Of a DNA stretch of 64,000 nt, positions 11,290 through 22,425 are shown piece by piece (within the stretch, counting starts at the first letter, position 1; each line of letters begins with the position of its first letter). A model generated the notes under the pieces. It did no database searches, was not told where the DNA came from, and saw only the letters and a list, made by a program, of their open reading frames with translations. The stretch covers positions 170,463 to 234,462 of the forward strand of contig NW_001799013.1 in the NCBI RefSeq assembly GCF_000165425.1, written 5' to 3'. Source of the stretch: Paramecium tetraurelia. Taxonomy: Eukaryota; Ciliophora; Oligohymenophorea; Peniculida; Parameciidae. The position numbers were made by a program, and so were the translations under genes.

Positions 11290-12833
11290 ATGTTATTCTA
11301 AATATTACTAATACTGTTGGGATTGCTAATCAGTTGGTTTGTTATTAAGCCTTTGGTCATAATGATGAAGTTGAAATTATAATTTGGGTCAACTTGTAAA
11401 ATATAGTTTGGAATTTTTGGAATTTTGGGATTGAGTAGCTAATCTATTATTGAGAAGATGAAGAGAAAATCGATACCTAAAACTGTAAAGTTTATTGTGC
11501 ATAATTATGCTTCAGCCGTTTACATCTTAATAATTGATCCTGACTATTATTAATTCATGTTAAACAATCACGAAAACTATTCTTAAATTAATGATTTAAA
11601 TACAAGGTAAATTTAATTTATTATTTAGTCAATTATTGGATGAAGGTATTATGTTTTAATAAGGAGAGAGGTGGAAGCAATAACGTGAATTGCTTATTTA
11701 ATATTTTGACATTGATAAACTTAAAAGGAATTTACCCAAATTAAATGAGATTATTAAACAAAATTTTAAGCAATATGATTATTAGAATGATTAAATTCAA
11801 ACAACTTTATTGATAATAATAAGTGATATTCTTATTTAAAGCTTTTTTGGATAAGATGCAAATAAATTATTGATTAATAACAAATGTATCGGGTTAGAAA
11901 CCACTGATTTGTTTGAAGCATTATCAAAATTGAGTAGAAAACCATATTCAATATGCAAAAATATTCTTTTTGGAGTCTAAGCATTAAAAATGTTTCCTAG
12001 CTCAGAGGAATAAATCATTCAAACAAAAATAAATAATATTAAATTTACAATAGAAAAAATTATTCAAAAGAGAATAGTTTAGCACGAACTTAAGTTGGAT
12101 GAAGATGAAAATGAGATATCATAAATGTCAGAGGATATCCTTAATATATATATTTAAGCCTATCTTTAAACTAAAAAAGGGAACAATAGAATGTCATTTG
12201 AAGAAATAAAATAATAATATTTTACAATATTTAAAATAGGCAGTCAGACAACTAATTAAATAATATAGGCAAGTCTGCACTATTTGGCAGAATAACCTTA
12301 GATTTAAAATGAATTAAGATAGGAAATATTGAGCATTTGCAAAACAGATATTATTTCATATCAGGAATTGAAGAGCTTAGTTAAATTGAGTGCTTTCTTA
12401 AATGAAGTATTGAGATTCGTTAATCCAATTCCTATTGTTAGAAAGGTTTAGACCACTCACTTTATTAAAGATTTAAAACTAAAAAGAAGTATATATATTA
12501 TCAATCATATATATAGATTGGGTTGTCATGGTAGATAACTCAGTTACGAATTCGAGTGAAAAATACTACGATAATCCTAAAGAATTCAATTACTAGAGAT
12601 GGCTATAATCAGAATCGATTAAAGAGAACAATAATTATGTTTTTATTCCATTCTCAAATGGACCAAGAAATTGTGTTGGGTAAAGCTTAGCCACAATGAT
12701 TTATCAGATAATCCTTATTAATATATTGAGGAATTTTGAAGTAAATGTAAATGAGAAATCAAAAAATAATAAGTCGATCACTTTTGTACTATAGAATAGC
12801 TCCTTTAAATTAAGTCCAATTTCACAAAAATGA
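11290..12833 (+). CDS. cytochrome P450 monooxygenase
   Basis: 499 residues after two 22-nt introns (11607-11628 and 12522-12543), from ATG 11290 to TGA 12831-12833. It starts with a membrane anchor, MLFQILLILLGLLISWFVI. The P450 landmarks follow in order: IDPDYYQFMLNNH near the N-terminus, the C-helix GERWKQQRELL, the K-helix NEVLRF (ExxR), SEKYYDNPKEFNYQRW (the PERF/W region) and the heme loop FSNGPRNCVGQ, in which Cys is the axial heme ligand. The family oxidises lipophilic substrates with electrons from a reductase, here presumably at the ER membrane. The second intron is needed to join the K-helix part to the heme part. The I-helix threonine motif is weak (FTIFKIGSQTTNQII), so oxygen activation may differ. 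Substrate unknown. Confidence 0.93.
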
Positions 12834-13022
12834 TCATATTTAATAAAAATCCATTATTATTTTTTAAGATTATTTATAATTTTTGTTATTATAATTTTCG
12901 TTAATTCTGCAGCTGTAATATAATTTTTTATTTATTAATGCAATTATTATTACCCATCAAATTTATGAGTTATTTGACTCATTCTCAATAAATTACCAAT
13001 AAGAAAGCCTGCTGCTTATCTA

Positions 13023-13788
13023 ATGAAATCTTCAATACCAGAATTTATAGTATTAAAAAGAAACTCAATTAAAAAGGGGTATAATTAAAGTAAAATAAGT
13101 CTTGGGAAATAATGTGCAAACGATAAAAAAAGAAATTAGTAAAGGTGATATCAAACTTTCTGATTCTGATTCTGCTCATTAAACTAATATCACAGAATTT
13201 GATAGTCAGATTGTGAGCAAAGCAATTTAAATTATTGTAAATAATTTAAAAACCATCTAGCGAATAAAGGAAAGAGAAATGAGTGTGAAATGTTAGAAGA
13301 TGACTATTTCCATGAGGTCCCTTAATTTGAAAACAAACTCTCAAAAATATATTATGTTTATTCTACTATAAAATGTTGACAAGAAGCTCATAATGTCAGG
13401 CCATTAAGAACTTCAAAAAAATGTTTATCTACTAAAAATAATATAATAGACCTCAAAACTAAGTAGTTATTGGTAATTTGTAGTATTTAATTAAATATAA
13501 TAATTTTTTAATTCTCTATCAGCTTGGATCATATTTATCAAACACTTGACATGTAATTTTAAAGATATGTTTCTAGATATTATTAATATAATATTCATAT
13601 AATAACAATATTATGAAAAACGAGATAATCATCAAGTTAGAACAACTTCTCTTAGTGGCTATAAAGATAAAAGAAATTCGCGGATCCTTTCTTCCTATAA
13701 TCTGACCAAAAATTCATCTAGATGTTATTCGTCCTCACAAAGCTATTAGGGCTATTATGATTCATTTTTATTGAATACATTGGTTTGA
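13023..13788 (+). CDS. hypothetical protein
   Basis: ATG at 13023 (MKSSIPEFIVLKRNSIKK), then a 34-nt GT..AG intron (about 13099-13132), then one open frame to TGA 13786-13788, about 243 residues. The front half looks coding (SDSDSAHQTNITEFDSQIV, KAIQIIVNNLKTIQRIKE). The back half is Ser/Tyr-rich (SSYNLTKNSSRCYSSSQSY) and lies opposite a convincing minus-strand frame, so the true 3' end may be earlier. I do not recognise any domain. Confidence 0.45.
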
Positions 13789-14310
13789 GTCATCTCCTGT
13801 AAAGAAGAAAAAATTACTTCCTCTTCTAGGGCTAAAGTATCACCAAATATTTGTATTTTGATCACCTTTCTCTCTATTTAAAAACTAAGTATTTTGATAA
13901 ATAAATACCATACGCAAATATTCTTAGCAACAATATCATATTAGCTTTCAAATTGTAAATCTTTTCCGTCTTTCATTAATCTATAAATTAAATTAAAAAA
14001 ATTGAAAATATCTTCCTTTTAATCTCTTGTAAAAAAGAGAATATGAGTATCTATTATCATGTATGTCTGTAAAGAAACATCTGATCCTTGGTTTTTCTGC
14101 AATACTTTTAGTTATAAATCAAATTTCTCAGTAGACACATAGGAACAAGTATTAAGGAATTTCTGATTCTTCCTAACAATTAATAATTGCAAATATGAGA
14201 GACTAATAGCCTAAGCACAGTGTTCTATAAGTCCCAAATGATACTTTAGAGATCATAGCTTAGACATTGCACGATCGAATGATAATTTTCAATTTCTATT
14301 AAAAACAATT
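13632..14310 (-). CDS. hypothetical protein, 5' end unresolved
   Basis: On the minus strand a frame runs to a TGA complementing 13632-13634. It reads SLKYHLGLIEHCAQAISLSY, LQKNQGSDVSLQTYMIID, FTRDQKEDIFNFFNLIYRLM, VWYLFIKILSFQIERKVIK and EEEVIFSSLQEM, ending ...RLQEERIREFLLSLQPL. It is rich in Leu, Ile and acidic residues and probably mostly helical. A 22-nt GT..AG intron near 14260 could join it to an upstream exon, but I found no convincing start codon. Its last 150 bp lie opposite the 3' end of the plus-strand hypothetical gene, and both frames look usable there. No family recognised. Confidence 0.5.
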
Positions 14311-14717
14311 ATTAAGAATAATTAAGAATTAAATTGAATAATTATATATATATGATTTAATATAGAGGAAGCATGAATTTTTTGAGTTTATTCCATGTGG
14401 TTTCCAAATTAAAAATTGTAAAGCGGAACTTTAAGATTAGTTATAAATTCTAAGATTAAGAGAAATAATTTAATGAAATCTGTTTAGGCTTACTTAATTA
14501 TTTCATTAAGCAATTTACAACCATTTTGAAAAATATATTTAAATATTTGATTTTACAAATTGTGCTTTTTAAATTGTTTTATTTATCTTCATTAAGGAAT
14601 GACAGGATTATTAATTATAAAAAATTATGAATGCTAACTTATCGGAATTAGTAATGATAAATTATTATAGAAAGAGTTCAATTATGTGAATTTGGGCGAT
14701 CATTCTGTGTATTGTTT
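14311..14717. other. intergenic, nothing certain
   Basis: AT-rich spacer. A short frame beginning MNANLSELVMINYYRKSS at about 14630 ends in TGA before 14710 and is not joined to the gene downstream by any intron that I can see. Confidence 0.4.
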
Positions 14718-15593
14718 ATGATAAAATTAAAAAATTCTGAAGCTCAAAAGACTAAGTCTATTTTTAAATTTACTCAAGCTGTTTCTGATCCAAATATACC
14801 ATTAGAAGAGGTTTCAAATTCAGGACCATAGACTCATTCTAACAAAGAAATAGAGATTGACATAGATTAATTGAGTTATTAGAAGTTGTTTTCTTCTAAT
14901 GAAATAGATTAAGAAATTGATTTCTTTGATTCTAGATAATCTAACTCTTAAATGGGAGTGAGTCCTGGTTTGTCGATTACGTCATATGATTTAGAATAAA
15001 CAGACAAAGCTCTAGAAATTTAACCATATGGAAGTGTTTCATACAACTAAAGGGAGGTGCCACAAATAGTTTTGGCTCTAAGAAAGCGTAGACCTGCTCA
15101 AATTTAAATTGTTTAGACAATATAGTAGAATTAAGAATCTTGCAAAACTTTATCTAATTTTTCGTTACCTGATTTATCGCCTATGCAAACCAAAAAGTTG
15201 CAAGTAAAATCAGTTATGGAGTTCTCATTATTTGATAATGATGAGGAAGAAATCTATAGTGTATTTGAAGACGAATTCAACTATTATGGGACATTACCAT
15301 AATCAAAAATAGATTTTTTGGATAATTTGCATAAATTTTTAGTTTTATATAAGATGAGATCAGGAACATTCCCAAAACAACGTGAAAACTTAGAAAATGA
15401 AATGATAATATCTATTGCAATGAATTTATCTAAGGTTGACAAATAGCTTTTTAAACAATATTTTCCGTCTAAAAAAGTCTTTTTCGATGATGAAAATGAC
15501 TATACAAGAATTAAGAAAGTTAAACGACAACAAAAGAGACAACTTACTTTACTTGGGACTCCTGATTTTCAATACATAAAGGACGATAGATGA
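14718..15593 (+). CDS. hypothetical acidic protein, 291 aa
   Basis: One intronless frame from ATG 14718 to TGA 15591-15593. The N-terminal two thirds are low-complexity, rich in Ser, Gln, Glu and Asp (MIKLKNSEAQKTKSIF, NKEIEIDIDQLSYQKLF). The last third is more structured: FDNDEEEIYSVFEDEFNYYG, FLDNLHKFLVLYKMRSG and a basic end VKRQQKRQLTLLGTPDF. I recognise no domain. It converges with the minus-strand BAH-PHD gene, leaving 78 bp between the stops. Confidence 0.8.
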
Positions 15594-15671
15594 CATAGAC
15601 AATTTATATCGTTAATTAAATATAGATCAAAGTTTAAAAAATGAATATATGACTTGAATATGAAATTAATG

Positions 15672-16488
15672 TCATTTCTTCTTTTTTCCATGTGTAGTAT
15701 TAAAAGATCTAATTTTAGTGGAATCACCATCTTGAGTTGAATATTCTTAAACATTGGATAACTTTTTCTTCTTGTTTTAGTTTTAATCAACACATGCAAG
15801 ACAAATGAACTTGATCTTAGAAATATTTTTAAGTTCTTTGTCACTTTTTCCACTGCAAGTATAATGAATCCAATTATTACAGAATTCACATAGAATATAG
15901 TCTTCTTTAGGATCGTATAATCTTTTGCAATTGCAATATATTAACCATTCATTTATAGGAGGGTTAAACTCTTATAATTTTGTGTTGTATTCTGCACGTG
16001 TATAGAAATGGTCATCGTCTAGTACGATTGTCCCTTCGACAAACATATCAATTGGATCGACTTTTATTTTTTAAACAAATGTAGTAGATAGAAACCATTA
16101 AGTAATGTCAGTGAGAAATAGGTCTTTAGATGTGCATTCTTGTAGCTTTTAGAATTCATCATCACGATTATCAATGTCTTCAGGTTTGAAATATATTCGA
16201 CCTTTTATGAATCCCGCCCATTCATTTTGAATCTTTATTTTTATCATTTCAGTGATTTGAACGTAGTAGGACACTCTGCCAATTGTAAATTAAGCATTTT
16301 CAGTCGGCGCCAATTTTTATTTTTAACGTGTTAGCATGTACTCACATTCAACTATGAGATCAGTATTTCTGAAGTAGGAGATGAAGGTTTCAAACTATTT
16401 GATTTAATCTCTAATTGATTACATCTTGCTCATCAAGGCTTTTCATGATCGCTGCTTGATCTTCTTTTGAAAATTTAACAGATTTCAT
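15672..16488 (-). CDS. BAH-PHD chromatin reader
   Basis: 262 residues after one 28-nt intron near the 5' end, from ATG (complement of 16486-16488) to TGA (complement of 15672-15674). Residues of about 50-175 match a BAH domain: TIGRVSYYVQITEMIKIKI, EWAGFIKGRIYFKPEDID and later MFVEGTIVLDDDHFYT. A C-terminal PHD finger follows with Cys4-His-Cys3 spacing: YCNCKRLYD, ILCEFCNNWIHYTCSG, FICLACVD. The tail is Lys-rich (GKKKK). The BAH-PHD order is known from plant and protist proteins that bind methylated histone H3 and act in gene silencing. A nuclear role is inferred from these domains, and histone specificity cannot be read from the sequence. It is a short, clean two-domain protein. Confidence 0.88.
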
Positions 16489-16547
16489 TTCTGTTTTCTC
16501 TTATAATATACAAATATAATTATGATTACAAAAATATAGGATTATGA

Positions 16548-18112
16548 TCATTTCCTGCTATTCTAATTGCTTGAGGGAACATAAGCAGATGATCTTCTAG
16601 CTGCAGCCACTCTTTAAGCTGGAGTTCTCTCCTCCTCAAAATGAGAATTCCTTGATTTAGCCACAATTGTCGTTTTCTCCTTTCCGGAATTTCGTACATC
16701 CTGTTTCTCTTCAAGAATTGGCATCAATTTGATCATCTTTGGATTTAACACACTCTATCTCTTACTAAAATTATTGTTATATCATATTACGATCTATCGA
16801 TTTCTGGATGTAAAGGCTACATTCTTTTAGGTGGACTACTCTTAGGTCTCTGAAAATCTCTGAACACAGGTATGCCATCCTCTCCATATTCCACTTCCAT
16901 TATTTTTGATTCAAGAATTTCTCTGCAAGATGGTCGATCTTATGGATTGTGAGATAGCATCTTTTGTAAGAGAACAGTTAATGAATGACTTGAATTGAGG
17001 TCTTTTTCTAATTGAGCAAAGTCAATCTTCATTTCCATATTGGTCTGCTTCACTGGCTATGCGAAGAGAGGATGACCAATTAAAAGATAATAGAGGATGC
17101 AACCTAATGAAAAGACATCGCATTTCTCATCATATGTAGCATTGTTATCGTTTTCTGCCAAAAACACTTCCGGTGCCATGTACCCTGGAGTGCCACAATA
17201 TTGATACACAGCCATTCTTTATTGTTTTGGAGTAGCAATCCCAAAATCGCTGATCATAACATTATTACCAACATTGATGAGTCCATACCTTTTAAGGGGG
17301 ATGAAATCTCTAAAAAGAATATTATCTGGTTTTAAATCTCTGTGTATTACACCCTAATCATGAATATATTGTACACCTTCAAGGATTTATCTAAATATCA
17401 CTTTTGCACTCAGGAATGGAACTGGGGCATTGAAGACTTTCAAAGCATATTCAAGTGTGCCTCCCCTTGCCAAATCCAATATTAAATAGATTTATGCTTT
17501 ATTTTCAAATACTTCGTGTAAATTAATCAGATTTGGATGATTGAGTTTACGCATCACAACAATTTCATTTTCCACCTAATCCCTTCCTTTAGGATCCTGG
17601 AACACTTGCTTCTTATAGAATGCTTTGGCAGCATAAGATTATTGATCATTTTTTCCCTTGGCTTCATAGACCGATGCAAATGATCCTTTACCAATTAATT
17701 TGCTTATTTCATAATGTGCTTGATAATCTAACATATGCAACTTGTTTCTGAGGTGATCAAACCAATACATAGTTTAGAAATTGAAGTTATAAAATTCAAC
17801 AGAATCACAATCATCTCTTTCGAGAGTAAATTTGTAAATTTGTGTATGGAATTCATCGCCTTTCATTTGTTTGTGTATTTATTTCGAAGTTTATTCGGCT
17901 TTAACTGAGAATCTCACTTCACAATTGAGTTTAAGTATATACATTTTAGTGTTCTTATTACTTATTTTGTATATGAAATCATCACTGCATAACAGTAAAG
18001 TCACTTCTTTGTGATTACTCATCTTGAAAAATTGGGTTTTGAATAGGATTTTATCCTATGGAATGGGTGCATCATATTTTAAAAAAAGCTTAGTTAATTG
18101 TTGTTATAACAT
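16548..18112 (-). CDS. serine/threonine protein kinase with PH-like N-terminus
   Basis: From ATG (complement of 18110-18112) the frame is open to a TGA at 16733-16735 (459 aa). A 29-nt GTAAG..AAG intron at 16737-16765 would replace the last residues with a longer basic tail ending at 16548-16550, 511 aa in all. All kinase elements are visible: glycine loop [12 protein letters not shown], catalytic Lys in [31 protein letters not shown] and [12 protein letters not shown], with a regular C-lobe ([20 protein letters not shown]). The first ~125 residues are beta-rich ([18 protein letters not shown]) and resemble a PH-like domain, as in many ciliate kinases. The spliced tail contains [17 protein letters not shown]. 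Target unknown. It is the first gene upstream of the BAH-PHD gene on the same strand. Confidence 0.9.
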
Positions 18113-18137
18113 ATTAATATAAATTATTCAAGTCGAG

Positions 18138-20987
18138 TCAAAGTGATTCTTTAGCCTACAATTAGACCTTTTGTAATTTGTAAACTTGTCTATTCAAAGC
18201 TGATTTTTAAATCAAGAAACCTAATTTTGCATAAAATCTTAATAAATGAGAACATTATTCACCACATTACCTTTAATGATTTTATCTCAACTTCGATAAA
18301 TATTCATTGAATTCTTCTTACTTTAATTCTTCTCCATCACCTTTATTGAAGAACTTTTTAATTTAATTGACTGCCTCTTAAAATTATGGGTCATTCTTGG
18401 CTTTTCCTTATTAGAGTTTCTTAAATGCTTCTTTGTCTAATTCATTGAAATCAGGTTTATCAATAATAATCTGAGAGTTCTACTTCTTCTATTAAAATTA
18501 CTCTTAAGTTTGTGTGAATAATGGTATTTAACCTTCAGTCTGAATTCCAATATCTATTACAACAACAGATTACAACTCTGCTCGTGGTAATCTTTTCTAT
18601 GATTGTCTAATTTATCGTAATTCCGGATTAAGTCCATCATTCTCAACCACTTCAAATTCTTGAATAATCTCTTCACCTAGAGCATTGATTCTCTTTTTAA
18701 TTAGAATCCTTTGACCAAATTCATCAACTCTATCTTCTTCGACTATCTTCTCATTATTCTCATCAAAATACGACCTCTAATGAATATGTCTTTTAGCACC
18801 ATTAGACAGATTAATAGTTTACTATTGATATTCAACAGAATTCTTAGTAAAATTGGTTGTCTGAATTTTCATGTTATTTTCATGATCAACCATATGGATA
18901 GACTCTTAGCCATGTTCATCAACTAACACCTTTTACTCAATAGTCTTTCCATTCTTGGTAATTCTTTCAATTCTTTCATTAGGTCCAACTTAAATGATGA
19001 CTTGCTTGCCTATTTCCAAACCATCCAAAGTGATAACAGTTTCAATAGTTTATTTACCATCTTCATTTTTAAAAGTCTTTTACATTTACACTTCCTTAGT
19101 TCTCATATTCATTTTTCTTTGACATTCAACTTATTATCCCTTTTCATTAATATATGTGTATTTGGTCACTTGAATTTCATCTCCATATTCATCATTAAAC
19201 ACAGCTTCAGTTTTGTCCTTGTATTGCTTCAATACAATACTAGATCTTCGTCCATTTGGATGAATAGTGATTTCATCTATTTTCTTACTCTAATCATCAC
19301 TATTCACATATATCTTTCTCATAATTTTGAGTCCTCCTTCTTTCACTTCTTCCTCATGTTAATACATTTCCCCATTGTCATCTTTCAAAACCTACTTAGT
19401 AATAGATTCCACAACTTCATGCTGACTATTTCTTTTGATAATCTTTAATGTATCCTAACCATATTTTTATTTCTCCAATATTCTCATTACACTACCATTC
19501 TCCGTTGTCCTCTCCTCTATAATTGATTCCTTATGATCTAATCTCTTTGCTGACAATCTAATCCCTACCGATTCTCCCTTGTCCTCATATAACAATTATC
19601 CATTCTGCTAATATACTTTATACTAATGTTTTCCATCTGCCTATTGAGCTATCCACTCCTCTTCCAATTGCTTATTCCCATCAACTGATTTCACTCTAAC
19701 AATCTTTTTGGCCTATGCAGTATTAACTTCATATTAAGTAACATCATCTGATTTCTAAACTACCTTAACCTTCTAATTTCCATACTTAGCCACAATCCAT
19801 TCATTTTCATCTATAGTTTGTTCCTTTGATTTTATCTACTTAATCAATTCTTCTTATTCCAACATAATTTCTTATTGGGGATCACTTTATCTGGCCCTAC
19901 TTTTGATTACTTCTCCACTCTCTACATCTACCACAACCTCCTCTATCACTTATTAACCATTAATTTCCTTAACTCTAAATTCTATTCTCTTATTCTATAG
20001 TAATTCTGGATCAAATTCAGGATCATATTCAATAATCCCTGCCTCGATTGCCTTTCTCTTGTGTTCCTACAATTACACTTATTTAATGATATCACCCAAA
20101 GGAGGAAGATTCTCTTTCAATTCCTTCGATTTAAATTCCTTAGTTGCTTCAATCTGTGTTATTTTTTGTTATAGAACCTAAGTCACATGTTACAAAGATT
20201 ATTAGGCAAAATATTTAACTTTTAAGGCAGGAGTATCTTGATTCACATCTGAGAATATTTCTGTTTATTTTTAACATGCCTTAATTCCTTCTTCAATAAT
20301 TGATTTTACATTATCATATTGAGAATGCAAATAAAAATAATTGACAAAATGATTGCGCAATTCTGATATGGCTTACAGTGAGAATTTAGATGGAAGAGAA
20401 TCAGTTTAAGCTTCGGCATCAAAAGTTTCTGGTTTACTTATTGTGATTTCATTGGTATTTTAATTGAGTAACAATTCCTCCAACTCAACTTAACATGCTT
20501 TCGATGTCTTATATACAAATTATTCGTCATCATCTGATAATTTTCTAATCTTTCTTTCCAGTGATACATGTTCCATTTTAGAATTCAATTCAACTCCATC
20601 TCTTTTCAATTAATCCAAGTACTTCTTGTAGTGTGCTTATTTAGGATCTTACTTGGATGGCATCTTACGATACTGATCACAAAGTGAACAATTGATCAAC
20701 CTTAAAGATCTTCTTCTTTAGGCTCGTTATTGAAATAGTTTTCTGGTCACTTCATCAAAATCATTGTCTTTGAGACACTTGATCAATTGGGTAATCAATT
20801 AAAACACTTTTATAGTTTAACCTCTGAACTCCTCTCTAATGTAAGGTACTATTGATTAGATCACTATCCAAGATATAGTATGAACAGAATGAAACACATG
20901 TTATAATTTGTCTTGCTCTATTTTTAGAACATCATCACTTAGTTTCTTAAGAATCACATCCAATTTGTGAGCCAATTCTTTTTCCAT
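18138..20987 (-). CDS. 949-aa protein with tandem beta-hairpin-like repeats
   Basis: A single open frame from ATG (complement of 20985-20987) to TGA (complement of 18138-18140), intronless. Residues 1 to about 400 are helical and charged. From about 400 to 770 a short motif recurs every 25-35 residues: DDNGEMYQHEE, DEYGDEIQVTKY, NEKGQQVECQRK, NEDGKQTIETV, DEHGQESIHMV, DENNEKIVEED, DEFGQRILIKK, NALGEEIIQEF. Each is an acidic turn, a Gly and then a beta strand. Near the C-terminus, FFNKGDGEELKQEEFNEYL resembles a partial EF-hand. The final ~45 residues after KLRQNHQR include a possible 33-nt intron and are less certain. I do not recognise the family; the repeats recall solenoids of paired strands. 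A structural or cytoskeletal role is only a guess. Confidence 0.85.
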
Positions 20988-21017
20988 TTTATAATTTTAA
21001 TAATATTTTTTATTGTT

Positions 21018-22385
21018 TCAAAATTGTTTTGGCAATAGATACTTTGGAACCTCATTAAATTTAGGAGGGATATTGTAAGCCCCTGGGCCAGGAATCATAT
21101 CCTTTTTGATTATGCTTTAACGAATGTCTTTAGAGAATCCCCATTAAGGACCTTCGAGAGATGATTTAACAGAATATTATCCAGGTCCTGGTAAGTACTG
21201 CGTTAATAATTATTTAGTCCTATGTTCTGGTACAATTTTCACTGAACCTTCCTTGTTTTTACATACTGAATCATCTGGACTGTACTGTCCTGGCCCTGGA
21301 ATATATGCCGAAATATTGGGGTTATACTTTGACCCCTTCATTGAGACCATCTAAGTGTTTTGATTCTAAGGTATCGAATATTATCCAGGACCAGGAGTGA
21401 TTGTCACTGAATCATTTATATCCTTCCTCAATGCTTGAGGCATCTTGAAGGACGGAGCTGACTTCTATAAAGAACTTAGACTATCCAAACTCCTACACTT
21501 TACTAATCAATAAATTACTCCTTATAATATTTTCCAGGTCCAGGCACCAATTTATCCATTAGATTTGATGAGCTCCTCAATTCAGAACCAATCTTATAGG
21601 ATGGATAATTGGATTTGATTGTTGAAATATCTTAATCATAAGCTCCAGGACCAGGTTGAGTTGAGCTGTAATCTTTAGTACCCAGTTTCTATTTGATTGT
21701 GAAGTTTTTGGATAAATTGAGTAGACTCTTTAAATGGTATGCTCCAGGTCCTGGTTATAAGTCTTATTTCCTTAATTCTGGAGATCTCTGAGAAGTGCCA
21801 ATCACCCAAGAAGGTTAAGATTTCTCTTGTAACAACTTGACAGCCTTGTCAATATTGTATTCTAGAAATAATATTCTAATTTACATCCAGGTCCAGGAGA
21901 TATTCCGCCTTCCAGAGAGGTTAATCTTGGTTGGGTTGGAAATTTAATTGAGTTGTTAGAGATGTAAGAACTGTTTAAATCATACTGTCCAGGACCAGGC
22001 ATGATATCCTTTTAGGATGTATGATGTTTTAGACCGAGAGTATACATGGGCTATTTTTTGTAAACAGAACTGAAGCTTTCATCATCGTAGTTTCCTGGTC
22101 CTGGAGATTATGAAACTTGTTTCAATTCATGTTTTCCACTTATGGTGTATTTTGGTCCATTTGCTATTTTAGATTCGTATCCATATTGTCCTGGTCCAGG
22201 TCCTATTGATGTTGATCTGCCTGCCCTTTAGGCTGCTCCTCCGATACTACTCTAATAAGTTGGGTTTACGTCCATTGAGGAGCTTGCATTTTGGATACCA
22301 ATTTTGGAAGATAGGCATTGGGAGCAGGTGCAATTGTTTTGAGAGCAGGATCTGATCTTTTGGCTTAACCAATTGAATAAACCAT
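21018..22385 (-). CDS. SHIPPO/PGPG-repeat protein (ODF3/CIMAP-like)
   Basis: 431 residues after three introns (23, 23 and 26 nt), from ATG (complement of 22383-22385) to TGA (complement of 21018-21020). Eleven PGPG-x(0,1)-[YF] repeats are spaced about 30-40 residues apart, for example SIGPGPGQYGY, QSPGPGNYDD, DIMPGPGQYDL, LQPGPGAYHL, KLVPGPGKYYK, TITPGPGQYSI and DMIPGPGAYNI. This is the SHIPPO (STPGR) repeat of ODF3/CIMAP proteins, which lie along axonemal doublet microtubules and in sperm outer dense fibres. A role in cilia or cortical microtubules follows from the family. One repeat is split by an intron in the Tyr codon right after PGPG. Without the introns the frame breaks, so they are well supported. 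Confidence 0.9.
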
Positions 22386-22425
22386 TCTTTATTTATAAAA
22401 TTAATGTCAATAAATATTAAGAATA

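Noticed and set aside
11143-11453. Separate gene overlapping the P450 start
   Set aside because: The P450 anchor and N-terminal motifs are strong in their own frame; the overlapping frame is probably chance openness at the end of a relic.
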